Positions 58,718-64,000 of a stretch of DNA of 64,000 bases are shown one piece after another. The DNA comes from Salinadaptatus halalkaliphilus (GTDB lineage Archaea; Halobacteriota; Halobacteria; Halobacteriales; Natrialbaceae), in assembly GCF_006543045.1 (NCBI RefSeq), contig NZ_RBZW01000019.1, positions 1 through 64,000 on the forward strand, written 5' to 3'. Every line of letters starts with the position of its first letter. The stretch's first letter is position 1. A program made the position numbers and the translations under genes. The notes under the pieces were generated by a model. It was not told the DNA's origin. It saw only the letters and a program-made list of their open reading frames with translations, and ran no database searches.

Positions 58718-59602
58718 TCAGTCGGCTGCGGACTCGTCGTCACTCTGTCCGCTGGTGGCCTCGTCCGTGTCGCTGTCGGCCTCGCCACTCGAGTCGTCAG
58801 TTTCGTCGGCGGAATCGTCACCGGACGACGCTTCGCCGTCCCCACCAGCGGTGCCATCGTCGCTGTCACTCGTCGACGATTGGTCGCTCGAGTCCTCGTC
58901 ACTGTCGTCATCTGTGCCCGTCTCGTCGCTCTCGGTGCTCGAACCGTCACCCCCGTCGTCCGAAGTGTCGTCACCCCCGTCGTCCGAAGTGTCGTCGCTC
59001 GAGTCCTCGTCACTGTCGTCATCCGTGGCCGTCTCGTCGCGTTCGTCGTCGCTCTCCCCACTGTCGTCGCCACCAGCCGTGTCGCCATCGTCTGGTTCAT
59101 CGGCAGGTGTCTCGTCGTCTGATTCTCCATCTTCGCTCTCGTCGTCCGACTGGTCGTCATCACCGTCGGTCCCGTCGTCCGACTGGTCGTCCTCCGAGTC
59201 TGGGTCGTCGCCGGTGCCGTCGTCACGCTCATCATCTTCCTCGTCGGTCGGTTCCTCGTCTGCAGCGCCATCGCCTGCTTTGCCGTCGTCGACACGCTGG
59301 TCTGACTCGTTGTCGTCGACGCTCTCGTCCGGACCGGACCCGGACGACGATCCGTTGGAGACATCCTGTGTTCCGTCGGCAGTATTGCCGTCCTCGTCGG
59401 TTCCGTTCTCGGTTTCCTCGCGGACCGGCTGGTCGTCTGCCGAGGTGGACTCGACCGTCGTGACCGCATCATCGTACGTTTCGGCCGTCGAAAACTCACC
59501 CGCCGTCCACTCGGAGTCGGTAAACACCGCGAGCGTCCCGCCACCCCCAACGACGGCACCCACGACGACGAGCAGCGAGAGGACGACAAGCACTCGCGTC
59601 AT
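58718..59602 (-). CDS. SipW-type secreted protein with Asp/Ser-rich low-complexity body, 294 aa
   Basis: MTRVLVVLSLLVVVGAVVGGGGTLAVFTDSE is a SipW-dependent signal peptide, recognised by the TLAVFTDSE motif near the cleavage site. Residues ~40-294 are almost entirely Asp, Ser, Glu, Gly and Thr repeats (SDDTSDDGGD, DDDSDEDSS), giving an extreme negative charge. It may be a matrix or linker protein outside the cell. It overlaps the signal peptidase gene by 4 bp, so the two are translated together. Confidence 0.75.
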   Translation of the reverse strand: MTRVLVVLSLLVVVGAVVGGGGTLAVFTDSEWTAGEFSTAETYDDAVTTVESTSADDQPVREETENGTDEDGNTADGTQDVSNGSSSGSGPDESVDDNESDQRVDDGKAGDGAADEEPTDEEDDERDDGTGDDPDSEDDQSDDGTDGDDDQSDDESEDGESDDETPADEPDDGDTAGGDDSGESDDERDETATDDDSDEDSSDDTSDDGGDDTSDDGGDGSSTESDETGTDDDSDEDSSDQSSTSDSDDGTAGGDGEASSGDDSADETDDSSGEADSDTDEATSGQSDDESAAD

Positions 59603-60687
59603 TCGCTCACCCCACTCGAGTCGGGGCTGTCTGCCCCATCGACATCAGCCTCGTCCGGAGCGCCGGCGGCCGTCGGAACCGGCTTTTCACGGTCGAGATC
59701 ATCATCGGTCTCGGACGCAGTCGATGCAGGCCAGTCTACCGGATCGGCTTCGGGAAGAGCGTCGGGGTCCAGGCGTTGCTCGTCGCCAGTCGAACGCTCC
59801 CACACGAACGGTCCGTCGGTTCCATTGGCGTCCGCTTCGCTACCCGATCCGTCTGCCGGTTCACTCGAGCCAGCGGACGTGTCTCTGGACCTGTCGTTGA
59901 ATTTCGCCAGCAGCCAGACGCTCCCGAGCGCGAGCGTCGAGAACGTCGTCGCAAACGCAGCGGTAATCGTCATTACCGTCGAGAGCTGTACCGCCACGTA
60001 GATCGTGTACGGTGTGACAAGTGCTAATACGCCGAGTGTAATTGTCAGATCCGTTACGTGCACGCCGACGGGATCGGTCGCCTGTGTCGAGGCTGTCGAA
60101 CCGGGTGTCGCCATCGATCCACCGTCGGAGGCCGGCAACTCGCGGTCGGCACTCGCGTCAGTTTCGGTCTCCTCGAGGGGTTCCGGGTCGTCGTCGACCG
60201 CCCGGAGCATCGTCCAGACCTCCGAGAGGACCAAGAGCCCGACCGGAACGCCGACCAGCAACAGGAGGCCGGGCGTGGTCCCCCCGAACTGGATGACGTA
60301 GCCGATCAGCGGGAGCGTCACCGCGACCGATCCGAGGACGTTCTCCCCGGGCACGAGTTGCGTATCCGGTTCGGGGTTCGCGTCGCCTTGCGTTTGAAAC
60401 GCCACCTCACCGCCTTGCTCCCGAACGTCGATCACGCGATGCGTAACCGGAATTTCGGCGTCGGATCGGGCGTACGTGATGACATCGCCCTCCTCGATCA
60501 ACGCCGGATCCGCCTCTTCGACGATGACGACATCTCCTGGGGAGATATCCGGTTCCATGCTTCCCGAGAGGACGACGAAACTGTGATCGGCGCCGATCGC
60601 GCCCGGCACGGCGTAGACGAAAAACGGTGCGACCAGCGCGATCAACACCACGAGGCCGACGATGTGTGTGATTCTGCGGAGATTCAC
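59599..60687 (-). CDS. SipW-type signal peptidase I, 362 aa
   Basis: A membrane peptidase that cleaves signal peptides of camelysin/TasA-type proteins. The nucleophile Ser43 is in VVLSGSMEPDISPGDVV, and VTHRVIDV gives His83, the archaeal/eukaryotic Ser-His pair rather than bacterial Ser-Lys. The core is residues ~1-130; further helices (IGYVIQFGGTTPGLLLLVGVPVGLLVL; LTITLGVLALVTPYTIYVAVQL; ITAAFATTFSTLALGSVWLL) and an acidic tail extend it beyond usual size. It is flanked by probable substrates on both sides with 4-bp overlaps. Confidence 0.87.
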   Translation of the reverse strand: MNLRRITHIVGLVVLIALVAPFFVYAVPGAIGADHSFVVLSGSMEPDISPGDVVIVEEADPALIEEGDVITYARSDAEIPVTHRVIDVREQGGEVAFQTQGDANPEPDTQLVPGENVLGSVAVTLPLIGYVIQFGGTTPGLLLLVGVPVGLLVLSEVWTMLRAVDDDPEPLEETETDASADRELPASDGGSMATPGSTASTQATDPVGVHVTDLTITLGVLALVTPYTIYVAVQLSTVMTITAAFATTFSTLALGSVWLLAKFNDRSRDTSAGSSEPADGSGSEADANGTDGPFVWERSTGDEQRLDPDALPEADPVDWPASTASETDDDLDREKPVPTAAGAPDEADVDGADSPDSSGVSE

Positions 60688-61787
60688 GACGAGTCACCCC
60701 CCTCCTCGTCGGCACAGACGTATACGGTAATGTTGCTGATCCCCGGCCGTTCGCCGTCCTCGACCGAGTCCGGATCAGTTTTCGCTTCGCCGTGGGCCGC
60801 ACAGACCTCTCGCCGCGTCCGGGTCAGCGGCGGATCGACATCGTATGCGGCGACACGGGAGTCGGGATCATTCGGCGGCCGCATTGGTCGTCCACCACCG
60901 ACGGTAACCCGACAGATCGGTGGCGCGTCTCGCTCCGCGCCGTTTTCCAGTATTCGAACACTTGCACACACGGTTTCCGTCTCGCTGTCGTCGCGTTTAT
61001 TCGTCACTCTCAGCACCTCGAGTCGGTACTCATCGCTGGTATTCTCGAACGCCCCGTACAGTTCGTCGAACGCGTACGACCGTGGCTCAAGTCGATCGCC
61101 GACGACATCGACTTTCCCCAGTTTCGTACAATCGGGACACTCGAGGTCCGGACAGTCAGTTGCCGTCGCAGGCGGACTCGAGCGGTCGGCGTCGGAAACG
61201 CCTCTGCACTGCTCGGCGAATAGCTGCAGCGAAAGCGCCGTCGTCAGGTTCGCGGTCCAGTCGGCCGTCGACGGCAGCTCGTACTCGAGTTGCAAGGAGA
61301 GGTCGTCCCCCGGGGACAGACAGGGTTCTCCGAGTCGATCGTCCAGACGGATGCCGTCGCTGAACGCGGCGCCGAGTTCGTCGAGCGAACCGGTATCACC
61401 ACTGTCGGGGAACAGCTGTTCGTCCGCCCCGTCGCGAACGAACGAGAGTCGAACCTGCATCGCCTCGCCGAGCGGATCGACGGCGGGCGGACACGCGGTC
61501 GTGAGCCAGAGCCGGGACGGATTATCCTCGATCGTGATATCGAACGTCTCCTCTCCCCCAACGCCCGGCTCGAGTGTCTCGAACGTGGCCGTGATCGATC
61601 CGTTCTCCGCCCGGCAGTCCGAACACTCCACGTGGGTCGATACGGTCCCCGCCTGGATGCGTACCGATCCACGCTCGGTAGTACCAAAACGGGCGGCGGT
61701 CACCCCAGCACTTGCCCCGATCGCTCCCGCACCAGCGACTGCCCCCAGCAGCTGGCGTCGGGTCGGTTCGAACGATCTATCTGTCAT
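60684..61787 (-). CDS. SipW-dependent secreted protein (TasA/camelysin-like), 367 aa
   Basis: FEPTRRQLLGAVAGAGAIGASAGVTAARFG is a hydrophobic signal with RR preceding it. The mature domain has the pattern THVECSDCRAENGSITATFETLEPGVGGEETFDITIEDNPSRLWLTT with paired cysteines, which resembles TasA/camelysin beta proteins. An N-terminal CSDC and multiple later Cys pairs (CPDLECPDC) may form disulfides outside. The ATGA overlap with the signal peptidase indicates coupling. Confidence 0.72.
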   Translation of the reverse strand: MTDRSFEPTRRQLLGAVAGAGAIGASAGVTAARFGTTERGSVRIQAGTVSTHVECSDCRAENGSITATFETLEPGVGGEETFDITIEDNPSRLWLTTACPPAVDPLGEAMQVRLSFVRDGADEQLFPDSGDTGSLDELGAAFSDGIRLDDRLGEPCLSPGDDLSLQLEYELPSTADWTANLTTALSLQLFAEQCRGVSDADRSSPPATATDCPDLECPDCTKLGKVDVVGDRLEPRSYAFDELYGAFENTSDEYRLEVLRVTNKRDDSETETVCASVRILENGAERDAPPICRVTVGGGRPMRPPNDPDSRVAAYDVDPPLTRTRREVCAAHGEAKTDPDSVEDGERPGISNITVYVCADEEGGDSS

Positions 61788-62244
61788 GAATCTTCTCTGG
61801 ATTGGGTTTCGCAGCGTCGGCAGCCGTCCGCACTCGAGTCACTGCCGTGTGGTCTCACCGTCACTGCTGTCGGTGCGGGTCCTGCCATCGATTGGGTCTG
61901 GTCGGCGACGCGACGACCGGTCGGGTGCCACCCCCTGACGGATACCGACGGGTCGCCCGCGTTCGCCGCTCTATCGAACACGGCGGTCGCCAGTGCAGGT
62001 TCCGGCGGATAGCCGACGGTCGTCCACCCCCGGCCGTTTCGCGCCCGAACCTGGTTGCGGATCAGCGAGTGACACATCATAAGAATAACTTGTATACTGG
62101 AGTGTCACCAGTGTGTAAGCATTGCTTACTGGCGTTCAAGCCCGCCCTGCCGGCCTCGATCTGCGGACGGAATGGTCCTCGCCCCTGGCAGGGTTGGTCG
62201 GACACGTCGATCGGTGATCCGTGGTCGGTCATTGGTCGTGGAAA
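61788..62244. other. Intergenic with hairpin and AT-rich promoter-like region
   Basis: The region separates two co-directional secreted-protein genes. GTAAGC-ATT-GCTTAC (62115-62129), flanked by CCAG and TGG, forms a stem-loop about 115 nt past the stop of the upstream gene. ATAAGAATAACTTGTATAC at about 62079-62097 is AT-rich and could hold the promoter of the minus-strand operon at 61787, with a long leader. No gene is visible. Confidence 0.45.
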
Positions 62245-62943
62245 TTAACACTGCGTGGCATCGAACGTCAGATCGAACTCGAGTGAGTCGCCCTGGACCG
62301 CGTTGATGTTTGGCTGGTTCGGCGGGAACGACCAGCCGAAGGTGATCGTGACATCATCATCGTCGTCCACTTCGAGGCAGTTCGAGCCCAGCGGATTCGG
62401 GGACGAGTGGAGTGAGACACCGTCGTCGAGGGCCGCTGCGACATCAGCGACGGTGCCTTCGGCGGCGGGATCGACGAGTGCCTCGCCGAAATCGCGCACG
62501 CCGTTGTTCGCGCCCAGGGGATCGACCCCCAGAAGCCCAACGTCGTACCAGACGGCAGCCTCGATGAACTCCTGCAGACCGGGCGAGTTCAGTTCCCCTC
62601 GCAGATCGACGGTGACCGACGGTTCGACCGCGAGGTCATCCTCGCCCTCGAGGCGGAGCCGAACGCTCAGCGTGCCCGAATCGCCCGGGAGGACGTTCCC
62701 CAACGAAATCGCTGGACCGGTCGGGGAACGACTGGCGGCGCCGTCAGACGCGTCGACCAGCGTGGCGCCGTTGTACGTTTCCCGCCAATCGACGACGAGT
62801 CCGTCGACGCTCTCGGTCTGAATCGGTGCCGTGTCGGTAAACGCACGGCTCCGGTCGGTCGTCAGCACCAGTCCGGCCGTCGCGACCGACGTGGCACCGA
62901 CCAGTCCAGCAAGCAGTTGTCTTCGCGGCATTCGATCGATCAT
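62245..62943 (-). CDS. SipW-dependent secreted protein (TasA/camelysin-like), 232 aa
   Basis: The signal region MPRRQLLAGLVGATSVATAGLVLTTDRSRAFTDT ends in an F-T-D motif typical of SipW substrates. The mature domain follows the TasA-like pattern: LGNVLPGDSGTLSVRLRLEGEDDLAVEPSVTVDL, AVWYDVGLLGVDPLGANNGV, and a C-terminal strand DSLEFDLTFDATQC. ATG at 62943 is the first start with signal-peptide character; ATG at 62931 is an alternative. Confidence 0.72.
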   Translation of the reverse strand: MIDRMPRRQLLAGLVGATSVATAGLVLTTDRSRAFTDTAPIQTESVDGLVVDWRETYNGATLVDASDGAASRSPTGPAISLGNVLPGDSGTLSVRLRLEGEDDLAVEPSVTVDLRGELNSPGLQEFIEAAVWYDVGLLGVDPLGANNGVRDFGEALVDPAAEGTVADVAAALDDGVSLHSSPNPLGSNCLEVDDDDDVTITFGWSFPPNQPNINAVQGDSLEFDLTFDATQC

Positions 62944-63061
62944 GGCTATTCGTGTGCGTACCCGTGATACGGGACGGATGCCCGCCGACGGAATCGAACC
63001 GTCGAACTGCCAGCGCGGGTCGAAACGGGGGAGTAGTGGGATGATGGTGGTGGTGCGTGTG

Positions 63062-64000
63062 CTAGAATCCCGATGGCCCCGATGGGATGTCGTTGTGGCG
63101 ACACTGCTCGGTGTAGAACCCGAGGTCGAAACGCAGCGAGCGTCCCTGCAGCTCGTTGATGTCTTCGAGGTGGGACGGCGTCGTCGTCGGGAGACACCAC
63201 TCGAACGCGACGCAGAACGTCTCGTTCGGCGGGAAACACGGCGGGACGAAGTCGCCATCGGGACAGTACCGGAACTCGATGACGTTGATTTCGTCTTCGT
63301 CTTCGCCTTCGCCTTCGCTCTCCGGGATTCGGACGTTGGTCTGGCCGGTCGTACAGCCGTCAAACGTCACGAGGGTGTCGCCATCCTCGTTGATCAGGAT
63401 CTCGCCGAATCCGAAGTCGTCGCTCGCATCGACGATGTCCCAGTCGAACTGCCTGATGTTCGACAGATCGTCTGCGTCTGCATCGACCGCGGTCCGTTCC
63501 TGCCCGTCCGGCGTTGGAATCTGAAGATCGGACAGCACCACGTCGAACCAGACCGATTCGTCCTCCGGGACGAGACGGAGTTCGATCTCCACCTCGTCGA
63601 CGCCGTCGTCGTTTTCGTCCCGAATCTCGAGGACCTCGCCGTATTCGACGGCTGCACCGTTTTCCTCGAGCGTGATCGGATCGAGGTCCTGCGGGTCACC
63701 AGGATCGCCACCCGATTCGACGCCTTCCCCGTACACGTCCGGGTTCAGCAGCCGGCCGTCCGGAGAGAGACGATCGTCGAGGAAGGTCTTCAGATCGGTC
63801 GTCTCGATGAGGACGGTGTCGCCGTCGTCCTCGAGCAGCGTGTTGGTACAGCCGAGATCGTACCACGCCTGGACCTGGATCGCTTCCGCCAGATCCGCGT
63901 CGTACTCGCCGGTCTCGGCCAGCATCCAGATGTATCCCGGGTTATCACAGAGGTGAAGGCTAAACGTGACTTCACCGCAGTCGCCGGGCTTGACGTCGTC
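63062..64000 (-). CDS. SipW-dependent secreted protein (TasA-like), partial
   Basis: The frame is open to the window edge, so the N-terminus with its signal peptide lies beyond 64000. It reads DDVKPGDCGEVTFSLHLCDNPGYIWMLAETGEYDADLAEAIQVQAWYDLGC, the most characteristic TasA-like block (KPGDxGxVxxSLHxxxNPGYIW). Asp-rich segments, an SEGEGEDEDE stretch and a C-terminal strand with paired Cys (FCVAFEWCLPTTTPS; LGFYTEQC) follow. Likely a fibre- or matrix-forming protein processed by the signal peptidase encoded downstream. Confidence 0.75.
   Translation of the reverse strand, partial: DDVKPGDCGEVTFSLHLCDNPGYIWMLAETGEYDADLAEAIQVQAWYDLGCTNTLLEDDGDTVLIETTDLKTFLDDRLSPDGRLLNPDVYGEGVESGGDPGDPQDLDPITLEENGAAVEYGEVLEIRDENDDGVDEVEIELRLVPEDESVWFDVVLSDLQIPTPDGQERTAVDADADDLSNIRQFDWDIVDASDDFGFGEILINEDGDTLVTFDGCTTGQTNVRIPESEGEGEDEDEINVIEFRYCPDGDFVPPCFPPNETFCVAFEWCLPTTTPSHLEDINELQGRSLRFDLGFYTEQCRHNDIPSGPSGF

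Overview
The window is high-GC DNA from an extremely halophilic archaeon of the Halobacteria. It resembles the Natrialba/Haloterrigena/Natrinema group, but that placement is an inference. The signs are very acidic proteins, many promoters placed for leaderless or short-leader transcripts, Tat (twin-arginine) lipoproteins, surface glycoproteins with the haloarchaeal N-terminal signal and a PGF-CTERM tail, bacterio-opsin-activator (bat) type HTH regulators, a HalOD1 protein, aIF2-beta with a TRAM domain, and archaeal cobalamin genes (cbiZ, cobY). No rRNA, tRNA, CRISPR array or intact insertion sequence was recognised.

Layout. 0.4-3.3 kb is accessory: a TumE-TumA toxin-antitoxin ORF read as one frame with twin operators upstream, a phage-repressor-like wHTH gene and a VapBC pair. 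3.6-8.9 kb holds two paralogous BGTF/S-layer-like surface protein genes with a shared promoter element; the downstream paralog has lost its C-terminal anchor. 9.2-16.3 kb is mixed: a DUF5808-like protein, lipoproteins, pyrE, an HSL-type esterase, a bat-type regulator and an isoprenylcysteine methyltransferase-like protein. 16.3-18.1 kb is decayed (orphan antitoxin with a PIN stub, broken OsmC gene). 18.1-28.0 kb holds a secreted Tat protein, a PNPOx-like protein, an HTTM protein, a regulator/EamA-exporter divergon with paired palindromes, the ribosome-rescue factor RqcH, an Hsp20-like protein and an MFS transporter.

28.3-35.9 kb is the most striking part. Four co-directional genes encode a 1072-aa tubulin/FtsZ-like protein with long coiled coils, a polytopic membrane protein with a P-loop GTPase domain, a single-pass protein with an acidic repeat ectodomain, and an exported PQQ-type beta-propeller with a C-terminal anchor. 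Together they could form a device spanning the envelope, linking an outer sensor through a membrane GTPase to a cytoskeletal protein.

35.9-41.8 kb has two pseudogenes (bat-type regulator, iron-containing alcohol dehydrogenase), a PD-(D/E)XK-like protein and small haloarchaeal proteins. 41.9-48.0 kb is a tightly overlapping minus-strand cobalamin salvage and nucleotide-loop operon: HAD, cbiB, cobS, cobY, cobT-like, cobD, cbiZ. 48.1-58.6 kb carries aIF2-beta, a phosphoribosyltransferase, a surface protein beside a subtilase and a membrane-bound regulator, an NAD(P)H-hydrate dehydratase, a methyltransferase, a zinc-ribbon regulator and a GNAT enzyme. 58.7-64.0 kb is a SipW-type signal peptidase with four apparent substrates (TasA/camelysin-like), the last running off the window.

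Dispersed palindromes run through the window. Five complete ~81-bp copies of one family each begin on the TGA stop codon of the preceding gene, and their inner stems carry compensating changes. A second, unrelated 88-bp palindrome occurs twice almost identically.
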